From assembly GCF_030159995.1 (NCBI RefSeq), contig NZ_BSNM01000003.1:434001-498000 (forward strand): a stretch of DNA of 64,000 nt, in the 5' to 3' direction. The position numbers and the translations under genes were made by a program. This document shows positions 32,511 through 42,610 of this stretch, piece after piece; the stretch's first letter is position 1, and each line of letters opens with the position of its first letter. Under the pieces are notes generated by a model, which saw only the letters and a list, made by a program, of their open reading frames with translations, was not told the origin of the DNA and searched no databases. This DNA is from Litoribrevibacter albus (GTDB lineage: Bacteria; Pseudomonadota; Gammaproteobacteria; Pseudomonadales; Litoribrevibacteraceae).

Positions 32511-33125
32511 ATGAAACGATTACTATCTTTCTATCAGGATGCTGAAGCTGCTCAAGATATGAAATATGCTTTGTTTTGTGTTGTCTTGTTTGTATTGGTA
32601 GTGATGAGCCTTTTTATGTCGCCTGCTCATGCCGAAAGTCAGGAAGCCAGCAGCACAAGAGGTTTCTCGGAGTATACATTAGGTTCAGGCGACCTCATTA
32701 AAATCTTGGTTTATGGTGAAGAAGATTTAACTGTTGAGACTCGTATAAGAGATGCAGGAACCCTGTCCTTTCCGTTTCTTGGCGAATTTAAAGTGCTTGG
32801 TATGACTGTAAATCAGCTTCAGACGCGTATCTCAGATGGGTTACGAGGAGATTATTTGGTTGATCCTAGGGTTACTGTGTCAATTCTTGAGTATCGCCAA
32901 TTCTTTATTAATGGAGAGGTAAAAAAACCAGGTGGATTCTCATTTCAGCCAGGGTTAACTGTACGCAAGGCTGTATCTTTGGCTGGCGGTTTTACGGAAC
33001 GAGCAAACAAAAGAAATATTTTTATAATTTCTGAAAATGATGTGTTGAGAACTCCTCGCAGTGTTTCCTTAGGGGAGGCTCTGAAGCCTGGAGACATTAT
33101 CACCGTTGAGCAGAGCTTTTTTTAG
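32511..33125 (+). CDS. Polysaccharide export protein (Wza/Poly_export family, short form)
   Basis: This 204-residue protein starts at ATG 32511, with CGGAG six bases upstream; a TTG 18 bases earlier is in frame but unneeded. An N-terminal hydrophobic segment (ALFCVVLFVLVVMSLFMSPAHA) is followed by the Poly_export domain (YTLGSGDLIKILVYGEEDLTVETRI) and an SLBB-like segment (FFINGEVKKPGGFSFQPGLTVRKAVSLAGG). It lacks the C-terminal outer-membrane helix of E. coli Wza and has no lipobox cysteine, so the barrel encoded upstream may provide the pore. It is part of the unit 31256-36860. Confidence 0.9.
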   Translation: MKRLLSFYQDAEAAQDMKYALFCVVLFVLVVMSLFMSPAHAESQEASSTRGFSEYTLGSGDLIKILVYGEEDLTVETRIRDAGTLSFPFLGEFKVLGMTVNQLQTRISDGLRGDYLVDPRVTVSILEYRQFFINGEVKKPGGFSFQPGLTVRKAVSLAGGFTERANKRNIFIISENDVLRTPRSVSLGEALKPGDIITVEQSFF

Positions 33126-33150
33126 GGCTGATGGATAGGAATTAGATGTT

Positions 33151-35361
33151 ATGTCAGAACTAAAAGATACTTCGGATAACATAGAGGCAAGGGTAATAGA
33201 CCTTCGAGCATACTATAAGTTAATCACTAGGCATTTTTGGAAAATATTCAGTTTTTCTCTTGTGATTACCTTATTTTCGGCATTGTTGGTCATGTCGATT
33301 AGTCCTACTTATAAGGCTACCTCGATTGTACTGATTGAAAATAAAGAGTCTAAGGTACTTTCGATACAGGATGTATATGGATTAAATACTTCGAGTAAAG
33401 AGTATTTCCTCACACAATTTGAAATATTGAAATCCAGAGAACTCGCCGAGAGGGTAGTCGAACGATTGTCTTTAGATCATCACCCATTATTTGATCCTCG
33501 CCAACAAGATAAATCGTTCGACTGGAAAGCTTATCTACCTGTTGAAATTGAAGCTCAGGATTTGAAAGAGCCTGATGATGCTGAAGTATTTCAAGTCGTA
33601 GTGGAGGCGTTCAGAAAGTCACTAACTGTAGAGCCTGTTCGTAAAACTCAATTGGTTCATATTAGTTTTGAGTCTTCGGATTCTGATATGGCTGCTCTTG
33701 TAGCAAACACTATGGCTGATGTATTTATTGAGAGCCACCTAGAGGCAAGGCTTCTTGCTAATAAGAAAGCTGTTTTCTGGTTAACAGAGCGCTTGGATGG
33801 CCTTAAGCACAAATTACTTCAATCTGAAGATGCTCTTCAAAGGTATTTGGTTCAAGAAGGCCTGGTTGATGTTAGTGGTATTCAAGATTTGCGAACCGAA
33901 GAGGTTGAACAGGTTACCCGCCGATTCATTGAAGCTCGAAAAGCAATGTCTGAGGCAGAGTCTATTTATCTTCAGGTTCAGTCTTTGGGGGACACTCCAA
34001 GCTTTGAGCAGTTGATGGCTCAGCCTAATATTTTACGTCATCGTTTAATACACTCTCTAAAAGAGAAACATGCTGAAACAGCCATTAGATTGGCCGAGCT
34101 GAGTAAACGCTACGGTCCTAAACATCCGAAAATGATTGCAGCACAGTCGGAAGAAGCAGTTGCTTTGTCACAGCTCAGAAAACAAGTTATAGCGGTAACT
34201 AAGGGTATTGAAGTCGATTATATGACGGCGAAGAAAAACTCTGAAGAGTTGAGTCGGCAGTTAGCTGAGGCAAGAAAAGAGCTTCAAAGAGTTAATCAAA
34301 AAGAAGTTAAGATGCGAGAGTATCAGAGAGAGGTTGAGAGTAATCGACATCTATATGAACTTTTCTTAAACAGGGCTAAAGAAACTGGTGAAACTGAGGG
34401 CTTGCAGACTGCTCATGCAAGGGTTATTGATACAGCCGTTGCACCTCGTCTCCCAATAAAGCCTAAGAAAAAACTAATATTAATAGCTGCTCTGATATTA
34501 AGTTTCTTATCTGGAGTCGTTTTGGTTCTAGTTATGGATGCCCTCGATAAAGGCATTCGGACATCTGAAGATATCGAGCAAAAGTTAAAAGCTAACTTTA
34601 TTGGAGCCCTACCTCTTATTAAAGGTAATAAGTCTAAAGTAGCTATTGACTCTTTCAGTTCTGGAAATCATCCAGGCTTTACCGAAGCGATGAAAACTAT
34701 TCGTACAAGTGTAATGTTATCCGGTATTGACGATCCTCATAAGGTAATAGTGATTTCATCTACTCAGCCTAATGAAGGTAAGTCGACTGTGGCATTGAAT
34801 TTGGCTGCGGCGATGGGGCAAATGGAAAAGGTTTTGATTATCGATGCAGATATGAGACGTCCAACAGTTGCAGCAAGTATAGGTTTAGAGCGAAGATCCC
34901 TCGGGTTGTCGAATTTGGTTGCTGGATCAGAAGAGGCCAGTGCATGTATTCATAGGATAGATTCTCTTGATATTGATGTTCTTCCTTCTGGTGTTATACC
35001 TCCAAACCCTCTTGAGTTGATATCTTCAAAACGATTTACGCAAGTGATAAACGAACTGTCAGCTCAATATGATCGAATTATTATCGATTCTGCACCGGGT
35101 AGTGCGGTTAGTGATGCTCTTGTATTAGCTTCTTATGCGGATGCACTTATCTACGTTGTCAAGGCTGACTCTACTGATGCATCACATGCTTTATCTGTTT
35201 TAAAACGTTTCCGTGAACATAATGCACCTATTCTTGGTGTTGTTTTGAATCAAGTCGATATGGATAAGCACTCTATTTATGATGACTACTACAGCTATAA
35301 CTATGAAAAGGGTATGGAAGAAGATCGACTAATGGATGCAGATAGCAAGGATGTGGCTTGA
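33151..35361 (+). CDS. Wzc-like polysaccharide copolymerase and tyrosine kinase
   Basis: This 736-residue inner-membrane protein has two membrane segments (about residues 30-50 and 445-465) that flank a long periplasmic coiled-coil Wzz domain, followed by a cytoplasmic BY-kinase domain with Walker A (SSTQPNEGKSTVALN), Walker A' (KVLIIDADMRRPT) and Walker B (RIIIDSAPG) motifs, and a tyrosine-rich tail (SIYDDYYSYNYEKG). Autophosphorylation cycles of the tail control chain length and assembly with the export protein. The gene is 25 bases after the export protein gene and three before the phosphatase gene, the expected partners. Confidence 0.93.
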   Translation: MSELKDTSDNIEARVIDLRAYYKLITRHFWKIFSFSLVITLFSALLVMSISPTYKATSIVLIENKESKVLSIQDVYGLNTSSKEYFLTQFEILKSRELAERVVERLSLDHHPLFDPRQQDKSFDWKAYLPVEIEAQDLKEPDDAEVFQVVVEAFRKSLTVEPVRKTQLVHISFESSDSDMAALVANTMADVFIESHLEARLLANKKAVFWLTERLDGLKHKLLQSEDALQRYLVQEGLVDVSGIQDLRTEEVEQVTRRFIEARKAMSEAESIYLQVQSLGDTPSFEQLMAQPNILRHRLIHSLKEKHAETAIRLAELSKRYGPKHPKMIAAQSEEAVALSQLRKQVIAVTKGIEVDYMTAKKNSEELSRQLAEARKELQRVNQKEVKMREYQREVESNRHLYELFLNRAKETGETEGLQTAHARVIDTAVAPRLPIKPKKKLILIAALILSFLSGVVLVLVMDALDKGIRTSEDIEQKLKANFIGALPLIKGNKSKVAIDSFSSGNHPGFTEAMKTIRTSVMLSGIDDPHKVIVISSTQPNEGKSTVALNLAAAMGQMEKVLIIDADMRRPTVAASIGLERRSLGLSNLVAGSEEASACIHRIDSLDIDVLPSGVIPPNPLELISSKRFTQVINELSAQYDRIIIDSAPGSAVSDALVLASYADALIYVVKADSTDASHALSVLKRFREHNAPILGVVLNQVDMDKHSIYDDYYSYNYEKGMEEDRLMDADSKDVA

Positions 35362-35364
35362 CCT

Positions 35365-36096
35365 ATGATTGATCTTCATTGTCATCTGTTACCTGGAATT
35401 GATGATGGTCCATCTACTCTAAAGGAAGCTTTAGAACTTGCGTCTCAAATGGCGAAAGGTGGGGTGACGCACGCTGTTGTGACACCTCATATTCATTTTG
35501 GTCGTTGGAATAATACCCCTGAAATTATTCAGAAGGCTTTGGCTTCTTTGCAGTCTGGAATTAGAGACCAAAATATTCCGCTTACATTGAGTTATTCTGC
35601 TGAAGTTCGGATAGATGTAGATATATTGTCTGCTATTTCAAAAGGTAATATCCCGTTTCTCGGTGAGTTTAATGGCAAAAATGTGCTTTTGTTGGAGTTA
35701 CCGCATGAAAACATCCCGTTGGGAACAGAGCAAATTATTCAATGGTTGTTAAAACAGAATATTATTCCCATGATTGCACACCCAGAACGAAATAAGGATG
35801 TGATACGTCGTTATGAAAAATTAGCTCCATTGGTAGAGCTAGGATGTTTATTTCAAGTTACAGCAGGTTCGTTAGTTGGTCAGTTTGGTCGAGCAGCACA
35901 GGAAATTGCTGAGAGAATGTTGTTAGCTGGATTAGTAACTATTCTGGCCAGCGATGCTCACGATACTAAGAGAAGGCCTCCAAACTTGTTTGAGGGGTAT
36001 GATGCAGCAGCTGTGTTGGTAGGTGAAGAAGAGGCAATAACCTTGGTTAAAGAAACTCCTCTTAAAATTGCTGCTTCCAAGTTTACTGTTATTTAG
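35365..36096 (+). CDS. CpsB/CapC-type tyrosine-protein phosphatase (PHP fold)
   Basis: This 243-residue metal-dependent phosphatase has the PHP-domain motifs HCHLLPGIDDGP at residues 4-15, TPHIHFG, EVRIDVDI, IAHPERN and ASDAHD, which supply the histidine and aspartate ligands for the metal cluster. CpsB/YwqE-type enzymes remove phosphate from the tyrosine tail of BY-kinases; here it directly follows the Wzc-like kinase gene. This type is best known in Gram-positive capsule loci, but it also occurs in proteobacteria in place of the low-molecular-weight phosphatase Wzb. No Wzb homologue is present in this window. Confidence 0.92.
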   Translation: MIDLHCHLLPGIDDGPSTLKEALELASQMAKGGVTHAVVTPHIHFGRWNNTPEIIQKALASLQSGIRDQNIPLTLSYSAEVRIDVDILSAISKGNIPFLGEFNGKNVLLLELPHENIPLGTEQIIQWLLKQNIIPMIAHPERNKDVIRRYEKLAPLVELGCLFQVTAGSLVGQFGRAAQEIAERMLLAGLVTILASDAHDTKRRPPNLFEGYDAAAVLVGEEEAITLVKETPLKIAASKFTVI

Positions 36097-36116
36097 TTCC
36101 TTATAGTTAAATTTAG

Positions 36117-36860
36117 ATGATGGTTGATCGAATTGAGCTGGGCTTACGTGACTATGTAATTTTAGTTGTGTCGGTTCTATTTTTAGGGCTATTAATAGAG
36201 TCAGGCTTGTCTGCGTATTCATACATTTTGTCTCATCAGTCAGAACGTATAGAGAACAGGTGGATAAACAATAATGGCTTGGTTGATCAGGAGGCCATCT
36301 TAAGAGCAAATGATTTTGTAGATCGTTCTTTAACGCTTGAGTCTTATAATCCGGATCTTCTTCAGTTGTCAGGTCGAATCAAGATCTGGTCTTTGGGTGA
36401 AGCCTCTGCAATACATGAGTACCAAAAATATATTTATGATTTAGCAGCTTCTGATTATGAGAAGGCAATAAAGTTACGACCTTATTGGCCATATGCATAC
36501 AGTGAATATGCGAGCTTAGTATCTGTTTGGCTATCTTTGCGAGAACTATCTCAAACAGAGCGCAACCACTTAGAGAGCAAAGTGATTGGGTTATGGGGAA
36601 AGGCTTTGCAGTATGGGAAGAATGAACCCGAAATAATCCGTAATCTATTGGCGATTGGCTTCGGAAACTGGTCAACTTCTAGTTGGCGATTAAAAAAGAA
36701 GACGGTCGATTTACTTAAGGCCAGTGTTAAGAAAAATCCTTTGATTGAACGAGTAGCATTAAAAGTCTTGACTAAATCTGCTTATAGTAAGGTCGTATGT
36801 GACTTTTATAAACTGACTGATGAAGTACCAAATTCTTTTACAAAGCTTTGCAAACTTTAA
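36117..36860 (+). CDS. Membrane-anchored protein, possibly VpsP-like
   Basis: This 247-residue protein has one N-terminal membrane segment (DYVILVVSVLFLGLLIESGL, about residues 11-30), and the rest is helical and probably periplasmic. The helices have a loose TPR-like rhythm (AILRANDFVDRSLTLESYNPDLLQLSGRI, ASDYEKAIKLRPYWPYAYSEYASL). Small anchored proteins of this kind occur beside Wzc in Vibrio polysaccharide loci and have been named VpsP; I assign it to that group only tentatively. It follows the phosphatase by 20 bases and ends the unit; 183 bases then precede the sugar transferase gene. Confidence 0.6.
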   Translation: MMVDRIELGLRDYVILVVSVLFLGLLIESGLSAYSYILSHQSERIENRWINNNGLVDQEAILRANDFVDRSLTLESYNPDLLQLSGRIKIWSLGEASAIHEYQKYIYDLAASDYEKAIKLRPYWPYAYSEYASLVSVWLSLRELSQTERNHLESKVIGLWGKALQYGKNEPEIIRNLLAIGFGNWSTSSWRLKKKTVDLLKASVKKNPLIERVALKVLTKSAYSKVVCDFYKLTDEVPNSFTKLCKL

Positions 36861-37043
36861 ACTCTTAAATATAAAGCCGACTCTATGTAAGTTGGTGATC
36901 ATTAGTTGTTACAGATAACCGCGAATAAAAACTCTAAAGGTTTCTAAATAACTTTGATTATGGATTCATTATGTGGCTGGTACACATAACGAGGAATGAT
37001 AAGTCTACGGGTCAGGAATGATCTGTGAAAAGGAGATACTCAT

Positions 37044-38522
37044 ATGGCTGTGAGTAAAAGCACTAACACAATGGATTCTCAAACGAAGGCGGGCATGATT
37101 AAGCCTTATGCTTCTAAGTTTGTTTTTATATCTAGGGCCCTTGATTCATCAATAGTTATTATTGCTTTAGGACTAGTTGGTCTAATTAATTTTGGAGCAT
37201 CAGGTAAAACCCCCATTGAATATTGGGTAGCTGGTTTGCTAGCTGCTCTGATTTATCAGGTTTCGGCGGAATTTACTGAAATCTTTCGTTCCTGGCGTTC
37301 AGAGAGTTTATGGGCTGAAGCTAAGCAAGTAATACTGTGTTGGACCACTTGTTTTGCTGTGGCGTTTTGTATCGGCCGTTTTTCAGTTTTAGAAACTTCT
37401 TTATTTTCTTGGCCACAATTCTTTCAGTGGTATGTATTTACACTTTCAATGTTGCTTCTTTGGCGCTTGATAACCCGCATCATTCTTCGTCAGTTGCGTA
37501 TAAGAGGCTATAACACAAGGAGTGTCGCGATTGTTGGTACAGGCGGATTAGCTCAGCAAGTCGCAAGTCGTATTAAGCACTGTACTTGGGGAGGGTACCG
37601 AGTTACAGGTTTCTATGATGATCGTAATAAGAATTTACCTATTGATGAAGAATGTAGAAGAGCTTCAGGTTCTGACTCAATGATAAATGATCGGGTTGGA
37701 GGATTTGATTGTTTAGTTGAGCAAGCTGAGTCTGGCGAGTTAGATAGTATTTTTATTGCTTTACCAATGCGTGCAGAGAAGAGAATTCAAGAGTTATTAG
37801 AGCGTCTATCGAATTCTACTGCTTCTGTTTATGTTGTGCCTGATTTATTTGTTTTTGAGTTGCTCCATGCTCGAACCATTAATTTAAATGGTTTACCTGC
37901 TTTTGGATTGATTGGCGAGCCTATGAGTGGCTTGAACTCTTGGGTCAAGCGAGTTGAAGATATTATCGGAGCCTCGTTGATCCTTAGTTTAATTGCAATT
38001 CCCATGTTGTTAATCGCATTAGGGGTCAAGTTGACGTCACGAGGTCCTGTGATTTTTAAACAACACCGTTATGGCCTGGATGGCCGCCCAATTCAAGTAT
38101 ATAAATTTAGATCTATGACTGTTTGTGAAAACAGTGATGTCGTAACTCAAGCTAGTAAAAATGATGCTCGAATTACAGCGTTTGGAGGTTTTTTAAGAAA
38201 AACCTCTTTAGATGAGTTACCGCAGTTTATAAACGTTCTGCAAGGTCGAATGTCAATCGTAGGACCAAGGCCTCATGCTGTTGCACATAATGAGGAATAT
38301 AGAGTTTTAATACCTGGTTACATGCGGCGACATAAAATTAAGCCGGGAATTACTGGATGGGCCCAAGTTAATGGTTGGCGAGGGGAGACTGACACACTAG
38401 AGAAAATGGAAAAACGTATCGAACATGATCTTCACTATATACATCATTGGACGATTTGGTGGGACGTTAAAATTATTATAAAAACGGTTTTTAAAGGCTT
38501 TACCGGTAAGAATGCTTACTAA
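37044..38522 (+). CDS. Undecaprenyl-phosphate sugar phosphotransferase (WcaJ/WbaP type)
   Basis: This 492-residue protein has several N-terminal membrane segments (about residues 25-145), a central NAD-binding-like CoA-binding domain (SVAIVGTGGLAQQVASRI) and a C-terminal bacterial sugar transferase domain: GASLILSLIAIPMLLIALGVKL, SRGPVIFKQHRYGLDGRPIQVYKFRSM, LQGRMSIVGPRPHAVAHN. It transfers hexose-1-phosphate, usually glucose, to undecaprenyl phosphate, the first step of repeat-unit synthesis. An AAAGGAG ribosome binding site precedes the ATG. It appears to start its own unit after a 183-base gap, which gives independent control of the committing step. Confidence 0.93.
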   Translation: MAVSKSTNTMDSQTKAGMIKPYASKFVFISRALDSSIVIIALGLVGLINFGASGKTPIEYWVAGLLAALIYQVSAEFTEIFRSWRSESLWAEAKQVILCWTTCFAVAFCIGRFSVLETSLFSWPQFFQWYVFTLSMLLLWRLITRIILRQLRIRGYNTRSVAIVGTGGLAQQVASRIKHCTWGGYRVTGFYDDRNKNLPIDEECRRASGSDSMINDRVGGFDCLVEQAESGELDSIFIALPMRAEKRIQELLERLSNSTASVYVVPDLFVFELLHARTINLNGLPAFGLIGEPMSGLNSWVKRVEDIIGASLILSLIAIPMLLIALGVKLTSRGPVIFKQHRYGLDGRPIQVYKFRSMTVCENSDVVTQASKNDARITAFGGFLRKTSLDELPQFINVLQGRMSIVGPRPHAVAHNEEYRVLIPGYMRRHKIKPGITGWAQVNGWRGETDTLEKMEKRIEHDLHYIHHWTIWWDVKIIIKTVFKGFTGKNAY

Positions 38523-38760
38523 TTGACTCTAGTGTTAAGTATTTTTTTGATTTATGTCTATTGGCTGAATTTAGGGTTTCATTAAAAGACTCGTTTCTTT
38601 GGTTTTTGTTTGTCTGTGATTATTTCAATGAGATGTTACTAATTTTAAGTACTTTGAAAGACTGTGGGTTTATATGGATCACTTGCCCATAATTAAGACT
38701 TCTGAATCGAACGCAGACTAATATTCAGTACAATTTGGTACTAATGGAGAATAAGTAATA
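38523..38760. other. 238-base promoter region of the nucleotide-sugar genes
   Basis: There is no open frame of note. An inverted AGTAC/GTACT with a six-base spacer lies near 38731-38746, just before the manC ribosome binding site, and could be an operator. No terminator hairpin for the upstream sugar transferase gene is obvious. Confidence 0.4.
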
Positions 38761-40209
38761 ATGACAGCAATTGTTCCTATAGTAATGGCTGGAGGGTCTG
38801 GAACCAGACTTTGGCCTTTGTCTCGTGCTTTATATCCCAAGCAGTTCTTATCTTTAGATGGAAAACAAACCATGCTTCAGCAGACTTTGACCCGTCTATC
38901 TGGAATGGATGAGTACTCAATTCATTGCAAGGATTCAATCTTGATTTGTAATGAAGAGCATAGATTCATAGTTGCAGAGCAACTGAGAGCGGCATCTTTG
39001 AATTCTGAATCAATTATCCTGGAGCCAGTAGGGCGTAACACAGCTCCTGCTATTGCATTGGCGGCTCTACAGGCTCAAAGAAATGGAGAGGACCCTATTT
39101 TATTGATTCTAGCTGCGGATCACTTAATTCAAAATATTTCAGGGTTTCATGAGTCCATTGCAAATGCGCTTGTTCATGCTCTTGAAGATAAATTGGTAAC
39201 TTTTGGCATTGAACCGAGTTCGCCTGAAACTGGTTATGGATATATTCAGCGCGGAGATAGCTTAAGTGATGCTCAAGGAAATAATGAGTCATTGGGTTAT
39301 TCCGTGATGCGTTTTGTAGAAAAGCCTGACAGAGAAACGGCACAGGCTTATCTAGATAGCGGCGAGTATTACTGGAATAGCGGTATGTTTATGTTCCGGG
39401 CTAGTCGTTATTTAGAAGAGTTAAAACGTTTTAACCCTGAAATGCTTGAGTGTTGTGAAGAATCTTTGAGAACTGCAACTGAGGATTTAGATTTTCTAAG
39501 GCTTAACAAAGAAGCTTTTCTGCAGTGTCCTGATGATTCTATTGATTATGCTGTCATGGAGAAAACTAAACACGCAGTAGTTGTTCCTATGAATGCAGAA
39601 TGGAATGATGTTGGTTCCTGGTCTTCTTTGTGGGATGTAAAAGCAAAAGATGATTGTGGAAATGTCCTGAATGGTGACGTCGTAGCTCATAAAACAGAGG
39701 ATAGTTATATACATTCTGAAGGGCGGTTGGTAACGACATTGGGCGTACAGAATTTGGTGGTTGTTGAAACCAAAGACGCTGTACTCGTTGCTCAAAAAGA
39801 TTCAGTGCAGGATGTGAAGGCAATCATTCAGGAATTGAAAGATCAGGGGCGTAATGAATGGTATCAAAGTCGAGAGGTTTATCGTCCGTGGGGAATTTAT
39901 GACTCCGTGGATAGTGGTGAACGTTACCAGGTTAAACGAATTACAGTAAAACCAGGAGCGAAGCTTAGCGTACAAATGCATTATCATCGAGCAGAGCATT
40001 GGATTGTCGTCTCTGGAACAGCCAAAGTAACACTGGCTGATGACTCTTTCTTGGTTACAGAGAATGAATCAACTTATATTCCTGTTGGTTCTGTACATGC
40101 GCTTGAAAATCCTGGAAGCATTCCTCTGGAACTTATTGAAGTTCAATCAGGAAGCTATTTGGGAGAGGATGATATTGTTCGTTTTTCAGATAGATATGGC
40201 CGATCATAA
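38761..40209 (+). CDS. manC: Mannose-1-phosphate guanylyltransferase / mannose-6-phosphate isomerase
   Basis: This 482-residue bifunctional enzyme has an N-terminal nucleotidyltransferase domain with [15 protein letters not shown] and FVEKPD, and a C-terminal type II isomerase cupin with [28 protein letters not shown], where His residues bind metal. It converts fructose-6-P to mannose-6-P and mannose-1-P to GDP-mannose. With manB downstream (27-base gap), it supplies GDP-mannose to the glycosyltransferases at 17460-24948. It is preceded by a 238-base gap carrying an inverted AGTAC...GTACT at 38731-38746 and a GGAG ribosome binding site. Confidence 0.95.
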   Translation: MTAIVPIVMAGGSGTRLWPLSRALYPKQFLSLDGKQTMLQQTLTRLSGMDEYSIHCKDSILICNEEHRFIVAEQLRAASLNSESIILEPVGRNTAPAIALAALQAQRNGEDPILLILAADHLIQNISGFHESIANALVHALEDKLVTFGIEPSSPETGYGYIQRGDSLSDAQGNNESLGYSVMRFVEKPDRETAQAYLDSGEYYWNSGMFMFRASRYLEELKRFNPEMLECCEESLRTATEDLDFLRLNKEAFLQCPDDSIDYAVMEKTKHAVVVPMNAEWNDVGSWSSLWDVKAKDDCGNVLNGDVVAHKTEDSYIHSEGRLVTTLGVQNLVVVETKDAVLVAQKDSVQDVKAIIQELKDQGRNEWYQSREVYRPWGIYDSVDSGERYQVKRITVKPGAKLSVQMHYHRAEHWIVVSGTAKVTLADDSFLVTENESTYIPVGSVHALENPGSIPLELIEVQSGSYLGEDDIVRFSDRYGRS

Positions 40210-40236
40210 ATCAATAAGTACAGGATGTAACTGGAA

Positions 40237-41601
40237 ATGTCAGAGTTAACATGTTTCAAAGCCTATGATATTAGAGGCCGTTTGGGCGAAGAGCTGAATG
40301 AGGATATAGCTTATCGTATTGGCCGTGCTTATGGTGAGTTTATAAAGCCACAAAGGATTGTTGTAGGGGGCGATGTTCGTTCAACCAGTGAGGCTTTAAA
40401 GTTTGCTATCGCTCAGGGTTTGATGGATTCGGGTGTTGATGTCATTGATATAGGTATGGTCGGCACCGAAGAAATCTATTTTGCTGCATTTAGCTTGGAT
40501 GTTGATGGTGGAATTGAGGTTACCGCATCACACAATCCTATCGACTTTAATGGCATGAAGCTGGTTACAAAGGGGGCTAAACCGATATCGGGGGATACTG
40601 GTTTACTTGAAATCAAGAAATTGGCCGAAGGTAATCTGTTTTCTGAGGTGCCAGTAAAAGGCTCATTAGTGGAAAAGTCAATATTATCAGAGTATATCGA
40701 ACATCTTTTGACGTATGTTGATTTAACCACCATTAGGCCGTTGAAGCTTGTCGTCAATGCCGGCAATGGAGCTGCAGGTCATGTAGTTGATGCTCTTGAA
40801 GCGGCGTTTATCGAAAAAGATATCCCTATTAAATTTATTAAAATTCATCATGAGCCTGATGCCTCTTTCCCTAATGGCATTCCTAATCCGCTATTACCTG
40901 AAAATCGGGGCGTTACTCAGCAAGCTGTTCTTGAGCATCAAGCAGATATGGGAATTGCTTGGGATGGTGATTTTGATCGTTGTTTTCTATTTGATGAGAA
41001 AGGTCAATTTATTGAAGGGTATTATATTGTTGGCTTGCTGGCAGAGGCCTTTTTACAAAAAAATAGAGGGGCGAAAATTATCTATGATCCCCGGCTCACC
41101 TGGAATACTGAAGAAATTGTCTCTTCCAATGGGGGGACCCCTATTATGTCGAAAACGGGTCATGCTTTTATCAAAGAGCGAATGCGAAAAGAGGACGCTC
41201 TTTATGGCGGTGAGATGAGTGCACACCACTACTTTCGAGACTTTGCTTACTGTGACAGTGGGATGATTCCATGGTTATTGGTTTCTGAATTAATATCGAA
41301 CAAAAAAATATCGCTATCTGACATGGTTAAAGAGAGGATAGCTAAATTCCCATCCTCTGGAGAAATAAATTCAAAACTGGAAGCCCCTGAAATAGCGATT
41401 GAAAGAGTATTAGACTTCTACAAGCATGAAGCTGTAAATATCGATTATACAGATGGTATTGGTCTTTCATTTAATGATTGGCGATTTAATCTACGAACTT
41501 CAAATACTGAGCTGGTCGTTCGCTTGAATGTTGAAGCTCGTTCAGATCAGTTGTTAATGGAAGAAAAAACCAAAGAGATTCTTGAGATTTTGAGATCATA
41601 G
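40237..41601 (+). CDS. manB: Phosphomannomutase
   Basis: This 454-residue enzyme of the phosphohexomutase family begins [20 protein letters not shown], nearly identical in pattern to E. coli ManB/CpsG, and has the phosphoserine loop [14 protein letters not shown], the metal site DGDFDRCF, the sugar loop [13 protein letters not shown] and the phosphate loop near [12 protein letters not shown]. It interconverts mannose-6-phosphate and mannose-1-phosphate, bridging the two activities of ManC. A phosphoglucomutase role for making glucose-1-phosphate for GalU is possible in such families, but this protein looks like the mannose-specific type. Confidence 0.94.
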   Translation: MSELTCFKAYDIRGRLGEELNEDIAYRIGRAYGEFIKPQRIVVGGDVRSTSEALKFAIAQGLMDSGVDVIDIGMVGTEEIYFAAFSLDVDGGIEVTASHNPIDFNGMKLVTKGAKPISGDTGLLEIKKLAEGNLFSEVPVKGSLVEKSILSEYIEHLLTYVDLTTIRPLKLVVNAGNGAAGHVVDALEAAFIEKDIPIKFIKIHHEPDASFPNGIPNPLLPENRGVTQQAVLEHQADMGIAWDGDFDRCFLFDEKGQFIEGYYIVGLLAEAFLQKNRGAKIIYDPRLTWNTEEIVSSNGGTPIMSKTGHAFIKERMRKEDALYGGEMSAHHYFRDFAYCDSGMIPWLLVSELISNKKISLSDMVKERIAKFPSSGEINSKLEAPEIAIERVLDFYKHEAVNIDYTDGIGLSFNDWRFNLRTSNTELVVRLNVEARSDQLLMEEKTKEILEILRS

Positions 41602-41641
41602 AAACCACTCTTTTAAGGATAAAAGGATAAAAGGATTAAGA

Positions 41642-42523
41642 ATGAAAGCAGTTATTCCTGTAGCAGGACTGGGGACGCGTATGTTGCCTGCAACTAAGGC
41701 GATTCCTAAAGAAATGTTGCCTGTAGTTGATAAGCCTCTGATTCAATATGTAGTGAATGAAGCAATTGCGGCTGGTGTAAATGAAATAGTGTTAGTAACT
41801 CACTCCAGCAAAAATTCGATTGAGAATCATTTTGATACTAGTTTCGAGCTTGAAACGCAGTTAGAGCGTCGTGTTAAACGTCAACTTCTTGAAGAGATAC
41901 GAGCAATCTGTCCGCCTCATGTAACTATTATTTCAGTTAGGCAGAATGAAGCTAAGGGCTTGGGACATGCTATTTTGTGTGCTCAGTCAGTAGTTGGTGA
42001 TGATGATGTGGTTGTAATTCTTCCTGATGTGTTAATTGATGACGCAGCGAGTGATCTCACGAAAGACAACTTAGCAGGTATGATCAAGCGTTTTAATGAA
42101 ACTAGGTCAAGCCAGATAATGGTTGAAGAGGTTCCAGAAGAGCTAGTGAGTAAGTACGGTGTTGTTGATCTGGGGGGAGAGTCTCTTGAGCCTGGTGAGA
42201 GCAAACCTATGAGCAGTATAGTTGAGAAGCCAGAACTTGAAGATGCACCATCAAATCAAGCTGTGGTTGGTCGTTATGTGTTGTCAAAATTTATTTGGCC
42301 TTTGCTCCGTAAGACGCCTTTAGGGGCTGGTGACGAAATTCAATTAACTGATGCTATCGCTATGTTAATGGATATCGAAACAGTCGAATCTTACCGAATC
42401 ATAGGAAAGAGCCATGATTGTGGTAGTAAATTGGGGTATATGATGGCTAATGTTGAGTATGGCTTGAGACACCCAGATTTAAATGGTGAATTTAAAGCGT
42501 TTTTAAACAAGGCAGTTAAGTAA
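41642..42523 (+). CDS. galU: UTP-glucose-1-phosphate uridylyltransferase
   Basis: This 293-residue enzyme has the GalU signature [37 protein letters not shown] at the N-terminus and [11 protein letters not shown] and VEKP motifs. It makes UDP-glucose, the direct substrate of the dehydrogenase encoded next and a donor for the initiating transferase and glycosyltransferases. The length is standard. The short repeated AAGGATAAAAGGAT stretch just upstream provides several overlapping ribosome binding sequences. It is 40 bases after manB, and a terminator follows it, so it probably closes the 38761-42523 unit. Confidence 0.95.
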   Translation: MKAVIPVAGLGTRMLPATKAIPKEMLPVVDKPLIQYVVNEAIAAGVNEIVLVTHSSKNSIENHFDTSFELETQLERRVKRQLLEEIRAICPPHVTIISVRQNEAKGLGHAILCAQSVVGDDDVVVILPDVLIDDAASDLTKDNLAGMIKRFNETRSSQIMVEEVPEELVSKYGVVDLGGESLEPGESKPMSSIVEKPELEDAPSNQAVVGRYVLSKFIWPLLRKTPLGAGDEIQLTDAIAMLMDIETVESYRIIGKSHDCGSKLGYMMANVEYGLRHPDLNGEFKAFLNKAVK

Positions 42524-42554
42524 ATTGTCATTGATTTTGGAATCTTTGTAATTC

Positions 42555-42586
42555 AAGTCGAGGTTTTTACCTCGGCTTGTTTTTTC
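42555..42586 (+). terminator. Rho-independent terminator after galU
   Basis: Arms aagtcgaggt and acctcggctt pair with one G-U around a short T-rich loop, followed by a run of T bases. It separates galU from ugd, so ugd may rely on read-through or its own promoter. Confidence 0.85.
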
Positions 42587-42610
42587 TTATCTGGATTTAG
42601 GGAGTAGTAG

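Noticed and set aside
36996-37028. 10-codon frame MISLRVRNDL before the sugar transferase gene
   Set aside because: The purine-rich stretch directly abuts the ATG, with no proper spacing, and such short frames arise by chance.
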